Of a stretch of DNA of 64,000 nt, positions 50,972-60,393 are shown piece by piece. The notes beneath the pieces are model-generated. The model was not told the DNA's origin, searched no databases, and saw nothing but the letters and a program-made list of their open reading frames with translations. Source of the DNA: Ornithomonoglobus_A sp045612845 (GTDB lineage: Bacteria; Bacillota; Clostridia; UBA1381). A program made the position numbers and the translations under genes. The stretch spans positions 310,001 through 374,000 of the forward strand of contig JAZKZV010000017.1 of the NCBI GenBank assembly GCA_045612845.1, written 5' to 3'. Position 1 is the first letter of the stretch. Each line of letters begins with the position of its first letter.

Positions 50972-53566
50972 TTATTTCTTAATCTTATTTTTAATGGTCT
51001 TTATACCTTGTATTACAACAAATGTTGCTATTGATAATCCATAAATTGAAATTACTTCCAAAGCATTTAACTGTGCTACTGCAAATACAGAACGAAGCGC
51101 CGGAATAAACAATACTGAGTTAAGAAGTACCAAACCTATTACAAATGCCATAATAAGACTTCTGTTATCAAATAACTCTCTTCTAAACCAAACGCCTTTG
51201 TCCGACTTACAGTTAAAGCCATGAACAAGTCTCGAAAGACACAGCGTTGCAAAGGCCATTGTACTTGCAACATCATCACTATGCTTAAGACCTATTGTGT
51301 ATGCCAAAATAGTTGCAACTGAAATTACCAGACCCTCTGTTCCTATTGCACCGAGTATCTTTTTAGTAAGGATAGACTGATTTTTGTTTCGGGGTTTATC
51401 CTGCATAATCTGAGGGTCGTGCTTTTCCATACCAAGAGCAATAGCAGGAAGACTGTCTGTTAAGAGATTTATAAACAACAGATGTACTGCCTTAAACGGA
51501 ACAGGGAGTACCAAAAGCGACGCATAAAGTACCGATATAATTCCCGCCGCATTTCCCGAAAGAAGAAACTGTATTGTCTTTTGAATGTTATTATATATAT
51601 TTCGTCCGTTTTCTACTGCCTTTACTATTGTTGCAAAGTTATCGTCCGTTAAGACCATTGACGCCGCGTCCTTTGCAACCTCACTGCCCGTTATACCCAT
51701 TGCAACACCAACGTCTGCCTGTTTTAGGGCAGGTGCGTCATTTACACCGTCGCCCGTCATAGAAACTATATAGCCTTTTCGCTGCCATGCGTTTACAATA
51801 CGTATTTTATGCTCGGGCGAAACTCTTGCATAGACCGATACATCACTTACAAACTTATCGAGCTCATCATCACTTAAATTCTCGATTTCTGCACCCTCTA
51901 CCCCCCGGTAGCCATCCTCTAAAATGCCGATTTCTCTCGCTATTGCGCTTGCAGTAATAAGGTGGTCTCCCGTAATCATTATAGGTCGTATTCCCGCCAT
52001 TTTACATTTTGCAACTGCATCCTTTGACTCCACACGTGGCGGGTCCTGCATTGCTATAAGACCAAGAAGAATATAGTTCTTTTCGTCCTTAACATCTACA
52101 TCAGGTGATTTTACGTCCCTTTCGCAGACACACAATACACGTAATCCGTTCTCGGAAAATTCCATATTTGCGTCCATGAGCGACTTAGCATCTTCCTCTG
52201 TAAACTCACGTTTACCCAAAGCAGTTTTTAGCTCTCTTATATGCGGTAACAATACGTCTGTTGCACCCTTTGTAAGCATTTTATAGTTATCGCCTATTTT
52301 GTGCACCGTACTCATAAGCTTTCTGTCCGAATCGAATGGGATTTCACCAAGACGCGGATATTTGTTTCTTATTTCATCATATGGAAGTCCATGTTTGTCG
52401 GAGAATGCTATAAGTGCAATTTCCGTAGGGTCGCCTATATTTTGACCATTACGCGCTGTGGCATCGTTACACAACGCACCATCAATTATAAGCTGTGCCT
52501 CACGTCCTGTAAGCTCGTCATCCTTATCCTTTATTTTTCCGTCAAAGAATATTTTTTGAACTGTCATCTTGTTTTGTGTTAGTGTTCCTGTTTTATCCGA
52601 GCATATTATAGAGACACTTCCAAGACCCTCAACCGCCTGAAGCTTTCTTATAATAGCATTTTCGCGTGCAAGCTTTTGCGTGCCGACACTAAGAACCACT
52701 GTTACTATTGAGCTTAACGCCTCAGGAATTGCCGCAACTGCCAAAGCAACCGCAAACACAAACGCACTCTGCGGCGCTTCTCCCCTTATAATTGCAAGTA
52801 TAAACACAAGTATACATATTCCTATAATTCCGAACGAAAGCTTTTTACCAAACGAATCGAGAGACTCCTGCAGCGGTGTTTTCTTCTCCTTTGTGTTCTT
52901 TAAAAGTGTTGCTATTTTACCCATTTCGGTGTTCATACCAGTTGCAGTAACAACCATCTGTGCTCTGCCATAAGTTGCAAAGCTTCCCGAATAGAGCATA
53001 TTTTTTCTATCGCCTAAAGGTCTTTCTTCGTCAAATTCCGTATCCTCTTTTTCTGATGGCACACTCTCACCCGTAAGCGCGCTCTCGTCTGCCTTAAGAC
53101 CCGCATTCTCTATAATTCTTCCGTCTGCACAGATGTAGTCGCCCGCCTCTATTGTTACAATATCCCCTATTGCAACCTCGTTACCGTTTATAACCTGTAT
53201 TTTTCCATCTCTTAACACCTTTGCACTTGGCGCTGACATTGCCTTTAAGCTGTTTAAAGACGCCTCTGCCTTTATTTCCTGAACAGTTCCCAAAATAGCA
53301 TTTATTGTTATAACCACTAAAATTACTATCGAGCTTTCAACATCCTTTAAGACCATAGATATAATAGCAGCAATAATAAGAATTATAACAAGAAAATCCT
53401 TATATTGACCTAAAAATACCATAAACGGATTTTTGTGTCCCTCATCTGCAAGCTCATTTTTTCCGTATTTTAAAAGCCTCTCTTTTGCCTGCTCCTCTGA
53501 AAGTCCATTTGGACCTGATGATACCTCATCAAACACCATTTGCTTTGTGAGTCTGTAATGTTCCAT
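50972..53566 (-). CDS. Cation P-type ATPase, probably a Mn2+ (or Ca2+) exporter
   Basis: An 864-residue P2-type ATPase. The actuator motif TGES lies at 165-168, the phosphorylated Asp is Asp324 in DKTGTLTQNK, and GDGVNDAPALKQADVGVAMG closes the P domain. M4 has AAIPEALSSIVTVVLS. The layout fits SERCA/PMR1-type Ca2+/Mn2+ pumps with ten membrane segments. It is preceded by a yybP-ykoY riboswitch (53667-53765), which senses Mn2+, so export of excess Mn2+ is the most likely job. ATG 53566 follows gaaagggg. It is transcribed alone. Confidence 0.92.
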   Translation of the reverse strand: MEHYRLTKQMVFDEVSSGPNGLSEEQAKERLLKYGKNELADEGHKNPFMVFLGQYKDFLVIILIIAAIISMVLKDVESSIVILVVITINAILGTVQEIKAEASLNSLKAMSAPSAKVLRDGKIQVINGNEVAIGDIVTIEAGDYICADGRIIENAGLKADESALTGESVPSEKEDTEFDEERPLGDRKNMLYSGSFATYGRAQMVVTATGMNTEMGKIATLLKNTKEKKTPLQESLDSFGKKLSFGIIGICILVFILAIIRGEAPQSAFVFAVALAVAAIPEALSSIVTVVLSVGTQKLARENAIIRKLQAVEGLGSVSIICSDKTGTLTQNKMTVQKIFFDGKIKDKDDELTGREAQLIIDGALCNDATARNGQNIGDPTEIALIAFSDKHGLPYDEIRNKYPRLGEIPFDSDRKLMSTVHKIGDNYKMLTKGATDVLLPHIRELKTALGKREFTEEDAKSLMDANMEFSENGLRVLCVCERDVKSPDVDVKDEKNYILLGLIAMQDPPRVESKDAVAKCKMAGIRPIMITGDHLITASAIAREIGILEDGYRGVEGAEIENLSDDELDKFVSDVSVYARVSPEHKIRIVNAWQRKGYIVSMTGDGVNDAPALKQADVGVAMGITGSEVAKDAASMVLTDDNFATIVKAVENGRNIYNNIQKTIQFLLSGNAAGIISVLYASLLVLPVPFKAVHLLFINLLTDSLPAIALGMEKHDPQIMQDKPRNKNQSILTKKILGAIGTEGLVISVATILAYTIGLKHSDDVASTMAFATLCLSRLVHGFNCKSDKGVWFRRELFDNRSLIMAFVIGLVLLNSVLFIPALRSVFAVAQLNALEVISIYGLSIATFVVIQGIKTIKNKIKK

Positions 53567-53666
53567 CTTTTACCCCTTTCACAATAATTACATTACTTAT
53601 ATTTTCCGCTAAACAAGAGTATATATACAAAAAAGCGATAACCTCTACTGCACCATAATAAATGCA

Positions 53667-53765
53667 ATAAAAGTCTCGCTTCGAACAATCTGTGCCGGAT
53701 TGCATCAGCAATCGTACTGACGACATCAAACCACGTTTTATAAAACGCAAGCTACTCCCTTTTAT
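53667..53765 (-). ncRNA. yybP-ykoY (Mn2+) riboswitch
   Basis: Reading the minus strand, the sequence starts aaaagggagtagcttgcg, continues with gatgtcgtcagtacg and ccggcaca, and closes with gcgagacttttattgc. These match the conserved blocks of the yybP-ykoY class, and the ends pair (aaaag / ctttt). The RNA starts right after a promoter and precedes the P-type ATPase by about 100 bases, a known arrangement for Mn2+-inducible exporters. The expression platform is not clear. Confidence 0.82.
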
Positions 53766-53777
53766 TTTAACATAGGT

Positions 53778-53806
53778 ATAATACCATATATTTTATATTA
53801 TGTCAA
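53778..53806 (-). promoter_or_regulatory. Promoter of the riboswitch-ATPase transcript
   Basis: On the minus strand TTGACA (53806-53801) and TATTAT (53783-53778) are 17 bases apart, with TG before the -10. The riboswitch begins about ten bases downstream. Confidence 0.85.
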
Positions 53807-53923
53807 TATTTTTATAAAAAGTTCTCATTAAACCCAAAACATATACTCAAGCCTTATTGACTTTTTTTTGCCATAGTGCTATAATTAGTATAACTAACTT
53901 TTAAAGGAGTAATTGGTTATAAA

Positions 53924-54373
53924 ATGAATATACTTTTTGTGTGTACCGCAAATACATGCCGCTCGCCAATGGCGGCAGCTATAATGGAAAAAATAGCAAT
54001 AGAAAATGATATAGACGTTCTTATAGAATCTGCCGGAATTTTTGCGCAGATTGGAGAGCGGGCATCAAATGAGGCAATAGCCGCACTTGACGAAATGGGT
54101 ATTGATTTAACATACCACCGTTCCAAACCTGTAAGTGAGGATTTAGTACAAAAGAGCGACCTTATACTCACAATGACTGAGGGACACAAAAAAATTCTTG
54201 AGGGCCTTTCGTCAAAAAAGGTCTACTCCATCATGGAATATATAGGTGCTGACGGAGATATTGCCGACCCCTACGGCGGAGATATAGATGAATACCGCGA
54301 AACTGCAAAAGAAATTTATGACGCACTTGTTGACGTTGCAGAGAAGATAGTAGAAGAAAATGATAACCATTGA
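53924..54373 (+). CDS. Low-molecular-weight protein phosphatase, YwlE-like
   Basis: A 149-residue phosphatase with the CX5R loop CTANTCRS (Cys7, Arg13), Ser14 and the general-acid Asp in DPYGGDIDEY. The Thr in the loop (CTANTCR) is the residue that gives YwlE arginine-phosphatase specificity, so protein-arginine phosphatase is likely rather than tyrosine phosphatase. The purine-rich site aaaggag lies 14 bases before ATG, a little far. Its end overlaps the rimI start by 14 bases. Confidence 0.88.
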   Translation: MNILFVCTANTCRSPMAAAIMEKIAIENDIDVLIESAGIFAQIGERASNEAIAALDEMGIDLTYHRSKPVSEDLVQKSDLILTMTEGHKKILEGLSSKKVYSIMEYIGADGDIADPYGGDIDEYRETAKEIYDALVDVAEKIVEENDNH

Positions 54374-54803
54374 AAGATTACGCGAAGAAGACGTTGAGGG
54401 AATTGCAGAGCTCGATAAGCTTTGCTTTAGTGTCCCCTGGTCATATAACGCATTTTTGGCAGAGGCACAAAACAAGATTGCAAGATATTTTGTTGCAAAA
54501 GACAACGGGCATTGCATAGGCTACTGTGGTTTTTGGGTGGCATACGATAGTGGCGACATAACAAATGTTGCAGTTCATCCCGACTATCGAAAACAAGGTA
54601 TTGGCTCTATGCTTGTTTCGTCTATGATGCAGCTTGCACGAAAGGAAAAGCTTATATCTATGAATTTAGAGGTGCGAAAAAGCAACACTGCCGCACAAAA
54701 GCTATATTCCAAATACGGATTTAGAACAGTGGGGACACGAAAAGGCTATTACAGCGACAACCACGAGGATGCACTTATTATGGTTGTCGGTTTGGAGGAT
54801 TAA
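54360..54803 (+). CDS. rimI: Ribosomal protein bS18 N-acetyltransferase
   Basis: A GNAT-family acetyltransferase (147 residues). Motif A is VAVHPDYRKQGIGSMLV (R-x-x-G-I-G), followed by MNLEVRKSNTAAQKLYSKYG and YYSDNHEDALIM, all typical of RimI. It overlaps the phosphatase by 14 bases and is followed by tsaD, the usual tsaB-rimI-tsaD type of neighbourhood (tsaB is not here). Confidence 0.9.
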   Translation: MITIERLREEDVEGIAELDKLCFSVPWSYNAFLAEAQNKIARYFVAKDNGHCIGYCGFWVAYDSGDITNVAVHPDYRKQGIGSMLVSSMMQLARKEKLISMNLEVRKSNTAAQKLYSKYGFRTVGTRKGYYSDNHEDALIMVVGLED

Positions 54804-54804
54804 A

Positions 54805-55815
54805 TTGCAGGATATACTTATACTCGGAATAGAAAGCTCTTGTGATGAAACCGCCGCCGCGGTTGTTAAAAACGGCAGAGAGGTTTTATCGAGCGTTATC
54901 AATACACAAATAGATATACACAAAAAATTCGGCGGTGTTGTGCCCGAGGTAGCGTCGCGCCGACATATCGAAACAATAGATGCAGTTATAGACGAGGCTC
55001 TAAAAAATGCAGGCGTAACCTTTGACGATTTAACTGCCATTGCAGTTACCTATGGTCCGGGCCTTATTGGTGCATTGCTTGTCGGCGTATCAACCGCAAA
55101 GGCACTTTCTTTTGCCTTGGATAAGCCTCTTGTAGCTGTTCATCACATAAAGGGACACATAATGGCAAACTTTGTTGCACACAAAGACCTTGAGCCTCCG
55201 TTTGTATGCCTTGTTGCATCGGGAGGTCATAGCCATATCGTTTGTGTAAAGAGCTATACAGAATTTGAAATATTAGGTCAAACCAGAGATGATGCCGCAG
55301 GCGAGGCTTTTGATAAAATTGCACGTGTGCTTGGTTTGGGATATCCTGGCGGTCCTCTTATTGACAAGCTTGCAAAAGAGGGTAACCCAGACGCTGTAAA
55401 CTTCCCAAGAGTGCGTATGGACGAAAAATCCCTTGATTTTAGCTTTAGCGGTGTTAAGACTGCAGTTATAAACTATCTGCACAAATTAGACCAAAATGGC
55501 GAGGAATATAACAAGGCAGATATTGCTGCCAGCTTCCAGAATGCAGTTACTGATGTTTTATGCCATCACACAATAGAGGCGGCAAAGAAAAATAATATGA
55601 AAATAATTACCCTTGCAGGCGGTGTTGCGGCAAACAGTGCCCTGAGAGAGAAAATGAGCACTCTTGCACAAAAAGAGGGAATAAATGTTCTCTACCCCGA
55701 ACCTGTTTTGTGTACAGATAATGCAATAATGATTGCATGTGCAGGTTATTATGGGTATCTTAACGGAGATCGTTCTGATATGACGCTCAATGCAGTAGCA
55801 AGTTTACCATTATAG
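54805..55815 (+). CDS. tsaD: tRNA N6-threonylcarbamoyltransferase TsaD (TTG start)
   Basis: Adds the threonylcarbamoyl group to A37 of ANN-decoding tRNAs, with TsaB and TsaE. The 336-residue protein has LGIESSCDETAAAVV at the N-terminus, the metal-binding HHIKGHI, and the nucleotide segments VASGGHSHIV and GEAFDKIARVLGLGYPGG. TTG 54805 is the start: ggagg lies six bases upstream and the N-terminus fits, while the ATG at 54769 lies inside rimI. It starts one base after the rimI stop. Confidence 0.95.
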   Translation: MQDILILGIESSCDETAAAVVKNGREVLSSVINTQIDIHKKFGGVVPEVASRRHIETIDAVIDEALKNAGVTFDDLTAIAVTYGPGLIGALLVGVSTAKALSFALDKPLVAVHHIKGHIMANFVAHKDLEPPFVCLVASGGHSHIVCVKSYTEFEILGQTRDDAAGEAFDKIARVLGLGYPGGPLIDKLAKEGNPDAVNFPRVRMDEKSLDFSFSGVKTAVINYLHKLDQNGEEYNKADIAASFQNAVTDVLCHHTIEAAKKNNMKIITLAGGVAANSALREKMSTLAQKEGINVLYPEPVLCTDNAIMIACAGYYGYLNGDRSDMTLNAVASLPL

Positions 55816-55858
55816 TGCCGAAAAAATTCTCGTCTTATCTCACCACCATTTCGGACTT

Positions 55859-55944
55859 GTAGGGGACGGCGTTTTGGCGACGCTTCCAAAACCCTTGGTT
55901 TTGTCGCTACAATTTGCGTGCAAATTGTTGACCTCGACGTCCCG
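55859..55944. repeat. GC-rich palindromic repeat, family 2, copy C (expanded)
   Basis: The block starts gtaggggacggcg and ends ctcgacgtcccg like the other copies, but carries about 60 extra bases containing smaller inverted pairs (caatttgcg / gcaaattg). It occupies most of the 190-base gap between tsaD and aroB. Confidence 0.7.
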
Positions 55945-56006
55945 TTACTGAAGGTTACAGGCTTGCTTTTATATCTTGAAATAAAAAATAAGAGGAAATG
56001 ATAAAA

Positions 56007-57089
56007 ATGAAATTAAATGTAGATTTAGGTAAAAATTCATACGACATAGTTTTTTCGGACAATTTTAATTTACTGCCGAATGAATTATTATGCCTTAATT
56101 TACCAAAAAAGGTTTTGATTGTAACAGATACAAACGTAGCAGGGCTCTATCTTGATGATGTACAAAATCTTCTTAAGAGTAATGGCTATGATGTTTCTTC
56201 CCACATCTTAAACGCAGGTGAGGAAAACAAGAATATGCAGTCAATTCTTGATATCTGCGCCTCGTGCATAGAGCATAATATGGGCAGAAAAAGCTTTATA
56301 ATAGCACTTGGCGGAGGAGTCGTGGGCGATATGGCAGGCTTTGCGGCGTCCATTTTTATGCGTGGTATTGATTTTATACAAATCCCAACCACATTACTTT
56401 CGCAGTCCGACTCATCTGTGGGCGGAAAAACAGGTATAGATTTTAAAAACAGTAAAAACATTCTTGGCGCTTTTCATCAACCGCGTCTTGTATACATAAA
56501 TGTAAATACACTAAGAACTCTACCCCACGAACAATTTGTTTCGGGCATGGGCGAGGTAATAAAACACGGAATAATAAGCGATTATGACTTTTTTGAATAC
56601 ACTTTTAAAAATATAGACAACATAAAAGCACTCGATACAAAAACGCTTATAGACCTGTCATACAAAAATTGTTCTATAAAGGCAAATGTAGTATCTAAAG
56701 ACGAAAAGGAACTGGGACTAAGAGCAAATTTAAATTTTGGTCATACCATAGGCCATGCTGTTGAGAGTGCCTTTGATTTTGAAATGACACATGGTGAATG
56801 TGTAGGACTTGGTATGATTGGTGCATCATACATAGCATACAAAAGAGGAAATATCACATTGGAAGAGCTTACAAGAATAGAACAAATTCTTGATATGTAC
56901 GGATTTAAAACAAGAGTGGCACTCCCCTCTTATGATACTATACATAATCATATGAAACACGATAAAAAGAAAACAGAAAGTGGCTTAAAGTTCATTCTTC
57001 CTACCTCAATAGGTACAGTGGAGCAGGTTTATGATGTTTCACCTGACGAGATAGATATGGCACTAAAATATATAGGAGATGTAAAATGA
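56007..57089 (+). CDS. aroB: 3-Dehydroquinate synthase
   Basis: Converts DAHP to 3-dehydroquinate in the shikimate pathway, using NAD and a divalent metal. The 360-residue protein has the NAD loop ALGGGVVGDMAGFAAS, QIPTTLLSQSDSSVGGKTG, and metal-binding segments in HGIISDYDFF and NFGHTIGHAVES. ATG 56007 is ten bases after agagga; ATG 55998 is too close to it. It is coupled to lspA by an ATGA overlap. Confidence 0.95.
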   Translation: MKLNVDLGKNSYDIVFSDNFNLLPNELLCLNLPKKVLIVTDTNVAGLYLDDVQNLLKSNGYDVSSHILNAGEENKNMQSILDICASCIEHNMGRKSFIIALGGGVVGDMAGFAASIFMRGIDFIQIPTTLLSQSDSSVGGKTGIDFKNSKNILGAFHQPRLVYINVNTLRTLPHEQFVSGMGEVIKHGIISDYDFFEYTFKNIDNIKALDTKTLIDLSYKNCSIKANVVSKDEKELGLRANLNFGHTIGHAVESAFDFEMTHGECVGLGMIGASYIAYKRGNITLEELTRIEQILDMYGFKTRVALPSYDTIHNHMKHDKKKTESGLKFILPTSIGTVEQVYDVSPDEIDMALKYIGDVK

Positions 57090-57547
57090 TTTTTGTATAT
57101 ATCCTTATAGGACTTATATTTTTTGTTGGGGACTTCCTGTCAAAAAGATACATTTTATCAAACGTGGCATTGGGCGAAACATTTGGCTCTTTTACACCGC
57201 TTATAGACTTTACGTATGTACAAAACAGAGGTGCGGCATTTAGTATTCTAAGCGGAAAAATTAACTTTTTGGCTCTTATCTCGATTATTTTTTGTGTTGG
57301 TCTTATTATTTATATAATAGTAAAAAAACCAAGACACAAGCTTTTGTGCATATCTCTTGCAATGCTTTTTTCAGGAGCATTGGGTAATGCTATAGACCGC
57401 ATGTTTTATGGCTTTGTTGTTGATTTTATAGAAACAACATTTGTTAATTTTGCAGTGTTTAATATTGCAGATATTGCAATAACAGTCGGTGCTATACTTT
57501 TGGGAATATACTTAATATTTTTTGATAAGGAACCAACGAATGGATAA
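57086..57547 (+). CDS. lspA: Lipoprotein signal peptidase (signal peptidase II)
   Basis: A membrane aspartyl protease (153 residues, four membrane segments) that cleaves prolipoproteins after lipid attachment. Conserved blocks NRGAAFSIL, GALGNAIDRM and FVVDFIE...FNIADIAI provide the two catalytic Asp. It overlaps aroB (ATGA) and its tail overlaps rluD, so the three genes are coupled. Confidence 0.95.
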   Translation: MIFVYILIGLIFFVGDFLSKRYILSNVALGETFGSFTPLIDFTYVQNRGAAFSILSGKINFLALISIIFCVGLIIYIIVKKPRHKLLCISLAMLFSGALGNAIDRMFYGFVVDFIETTFVNFAVFNIADIAITVGAILLGIYLIFFDKEPTNG

Positions 57548-58445
57548 TATTATTTTAAATGTTAACGAGCCATGTGCACGTATTGATAAATTCATAGCTG
57601 ACAACAGCGATATCTCAAGGAGCTTTGCCGCAAAGCTCTGTGATGAGGGCAGCGTTCTGGTAAATAACAAAAACGTCTTAAAAAAACAGAGTCTGAATGC
57701 GGGTGATATTATCGAAATTATATTGCCCGAAGTGCAAAGTGTTGATGCTATTCCCGAAGATATACCGCTTGATATTGTCTATGAAGATGATGATGTTATA
57801 GTAATAAACAAGCCTCAGGGAATGGTTGTACATCCCGCAGCGGGCAACGAAACGGGTACTCTTGTAAATGCACTTTTGTATCATTGCGGTGATAGTTTAT
57901 CTGCCATAAACGGTGTTGTAAGACCGGGTATTGTGCATAGAATTGATAAAGATACCTCTGGACTCTTAGTAGCTGCAAAAAATAATGAGGCACACCTGTT
58001 TTTAGCTGAACAGTTAAAGGAGCGAAAAGCACTCAGAAAATACTACGCACTCGTTAATGCTAATATAACAGAGGACGAATTTACCATAAACAAACCAATA
58101 GCCCGACACCCTAAAGACAGAAAGAAAATGGCAATCGTACATGGCGGCCGCGAGGCAATAACTCATGTAAAGGTGCTTGAAAGATTTGGTCAGTACACAC
58201 TTGTTGAGTGCGTTTTAGAAACAGGCAGAACTCATCAGATACGAGTACATCTTGCATCTTTGGGGCATAGTATTGTTGGTGATAAAACTTATGGCATAAA
58301 AAAAGAAAAATTTAATCTTTCGGGTCAGCTTTTACACGCAAAGACAATAGGATTTGTCCACCCAAAAACAAATAAAACAATGGAGTTTAGTTCGGAACTT
58401 CCCGACTATTTTGAGAAAATTTTAACATTTCTTAAAAATTTATGA
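57540..58445 (+). CDS. Ribosomal large subunit pseudouridine synthase, RluD family
   Basis: A 301-residue pseudouridine synthase with an N-terminal S4 RNA-binding domain (CARIDKFIADNSDISRSFA) and the catalytic Asp in HRIDKDTSGLLV. GRTHQIRVHLASLGHSIVGD is the conserved C-terminal block. It most likely modifies 23S rRNA; RluD and related RluC/YlyB-type enzymes cannot be separated with certainty. ATG 57540 overlaps lspA by eight bases. Confidence 0.92.
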   Translation: MDNIILNVNEPCARIDKFIADNSDISRSFAAKLCDEGSVLVNNKNVLKKQSLNAGDIIEIILPEVQSVDAIPEDIPLDIVYEDDDVIVINKPQGMVVHPAAGNETGTLVNALLYHCGDSLSAINGVVRPGIVHRIDKDTSGLLVAAKNNEAHLFLAEQLKERKALRKYYALVNANITEDEFTINKPIARHPKDRKKMAIVHGGREAITHVKVLERFGQYTLVECVLETGRTHQIRVHLASLGHSIVGDKTYGIKKEKFNLSGQLLHAKTIGFVHPKTNKTMEFSSELPDYFEKILTFLKNL

Positions 58446-58461
58446 AATTTCTAAAAAAGGG

Positions 58462-58490
58462 TTGAATTTTACATCAACACATAGTATGAT
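58462..58490 (+). promoter_or_regulatory. Promoter of the ddl operon
   Basis: TTGAAT (58462-58467) and TATGAT (58485-58490) have a 17-base spacer. It lies 33 bases before the ddl start. Confidence 0.7.
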
Positions 58491-58522
58491 ATTATTATAT
58501 GGATTACATTTGGAGGCAGAAT

Positions 58523-59584
58523 ATGAAAAAGTTATGCGTAATTTTCGGAGGACGTTCACCTGAGCATGATATATCAAGGCTTTCGGTAACTTCTGTTTTA
58601 AATAATCTTAACAAGGAAAAATATGAAATATCTGTTATTGGTATAACCAAAGACGGAGCATGGTATCTGTATACAGGTGATTATGGCAAAATTGCCGACG
58701 GTGCATGGGAAAGTGATAGTGCTAACAAGAAAAAAGCTATAATATCACCTGACGCGTCCGATAAAGCAATACTTGTATTTGAAGATAATAATACTGTTTC
58801 TTACATATATCCTGATGTTATCTTCCCTGTTCTCCATGGTGAATATGGCGAAGATGGTACAATACAGGGTCTTTTCGAGCTTGCAGATATAAAGTATGTG
58901 GGCATGGGCGTTTTGGCTTCTGCAAATGCAATGGATAAGATATATTCAAAGCTTGTTTTTGCAAATGCCGGAATTCCTCAGGCAGATTGGGTAACTGTTA
59001 CTTCTGTTGATAACGTTGATGAAAAGGTTAAAGAAATCGAAGAAAAGCTTGGTTATCCGAGCTTTGTAAAGCCGGCAAGAACAGGCTCGTCTGTAGGTGT
59101 CGGCAAGGCACACGACCAAAAAGAACTGTACATAGCAATAGAAAATGCACTCAAATTTGACAGAAAAGTCCTTGTAGAGGAGTGTATCGAAGGACGCGAA
59201 GTTGAATGTTCAATTTTAGGCAACTTCGACGTCAAGGCAGGCGAGGTCGGAGAAATTGTACCAATGGTTGAATTCTACGATTTTGACGCAAAATACAAAG
59301 ACAACACAACAAAGCTTAATATCCCCGCTGACCTTTCTCCCGAGATAAGAGAAGAAATCCGCACATCTGCAATAAAGGCTTTTAAAGCGCTTGACGGTCA
59401 GGGACTTTCACGTGTTGACTTTTTTGTAAAGCACAGTGATAATTCTATTGTATTAAACGAAATAAATACACTTCCGGGCTTTACAAATATAAGTATGTAT
59501 CCAAAGCTCTGGGATGCTATGGGACTTGGATACAGCGATTTATTGGATAAGCTCATAGAGCTTGCAGAGGAAAGAGTGAAATAA
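58523..59584 (+). CDS. ddl: D-alanine-D-alanine ligase
   Basis: An ATP-grasp ligase (353 residues) that joins two D-alanines for peptidoglycan. Conserved segments are VIFGGRSPEHDISRLSV, LHGEYGEDGTIQGLFE, the ATP-grasp loop SFVKPARTGSSVGVGK and VLNEINTLPGFTNISMYP. ATG 58523 follows ggagg; an earlier ATG at 58499 precedes the site. TAATG overlap couples it to murI. The pairing of ddl and murI makes both D-amino acids of the wall from one transcript. Confidence 0.95.
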   Translation: MKKLCVIFGGRSPEHDISRLSVTSVLNNLNKEKYEISVIGITKDGAWYLYTGDYGKIADGAWESDSANKKKAIISPDASDKAILVFEDNNTVSYIYPDVIFPVLHGEYGEDGTIQGLFELADIKYVGMGVLASANAMDKIYSKLVFANAGIPQADWVTVTSVDNVDEKVKEIEEKLGYPSFVKPARTGSSVGVGKAHDQKELYIAIENALKFDRKVLVEECIEGREVECSILGNFDVKAGEVGEIVPMVEFYDFDAKYKDNTTKLNIPADLSPEIREEIRTSAIKAFKALDGQGLSRVDFFVKHSDNSIVLNEINTLPGFTNISMYPKLWDAMGLGYSDLLDKLIELAEERVK

Positions 59585-60393
59585 TGAATAACAGATGTAT
59601 AGGTGTCTTTGACTCAGGTCTGGGCGGTCTTACCGCGGTAAGACAGATTATGAAATGCTTGCCTGATGAGAGTATAATTTATTTTGGCGATACGGGCAGA
59701 GTTCCATATGGAACACGCAGCCGCGAAACTATTATAAAATATACAAAAAATGATATAAGGTTTTTAGAGAGCTTTGACGTAAAAATGATTGTTATAGCTT
59801 GCGGAACTGCAAGCTCTGCCTCTTTACCTGACATAAAGTCAGAGTTCACCACACCCATAATCGGTGTTATTGATGCCGCAGTAAATGAGGCAATACGTGT
59901 AACAAAAAACAAGAAAATAGGTATAATAGGCACTCAGGGCACAATACAAAGCGGCTCATATGAGCGTTCTATAAAGGAAGCAGATAGTCAGATACAGACG
60001 TTTTCAAAGGCGTGTCCGCTATTTGTTCCGCTTGTGGAAAATGGTCATCTTGATACTCAGGTTACGGAGCTTATTGCAGAGGAATATCTTCACGAAATAA
60101 AAAATTCAGGTGTTGACACTCTTATTCTGGGCTGTACTCACTATCCCCTTTTAAAAAAGGTTATAGGTAAGTATATGGGTGATGGTGTAACACTTGTAGA
60201 CCCGGGCGCTGAGGCGGCAAAGTATTTAAAATCAATACTAAGCGATGATATGCGTCATAGCCCAACAAGGGACGAGGAACAATACAGATATTTTGTAAGC
60301 GATAATCCGTCAGGCTTTGAGGACATTGCCTCAACATTTTTAGAAACTAAGATTAACAGGCAGGTAACAAAAATTGACATCGAAAAATACTGA
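59584..60393 (+). CDS. murI: Glutamate racemase
   Basis: Makes D-glutamate for peptidoglycan. The 269-residue protein carries the first catalytic Cys in MIVIACGTASSAS and the second in LGCTHYPLLKK. FDSGLGGLTAVRQI and YFGDTGRVPYG are conserved. It starts inside the ddl stop (TAATG) and its end overlaps the next gene by 20 bases. Confidence 0.95.
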   Translation: MNNRCIGVFDSGLGGLTAVRQIMKCLPDESIIYFGDTGRVPYGTRSRETIIKYTKNDIRFLESFDVKMIVIACGTASSASLPDIKSEFTTPIIGVIDAAVNEAIRVTKNKKIGIIGTQGTIQSGSYERSIKEADSQIQTFSKACPLFVPLVENGHLDTQVTELIAEEYLHEIKNSGVDTLILGCTHYPLLKKVIGKYMGDGVTLVDPGAEAAKYLKSILSDDMRHSPTRDEEQYRYFVSDNPSGFEDIASTFLETKINRQVTKIDIEKY

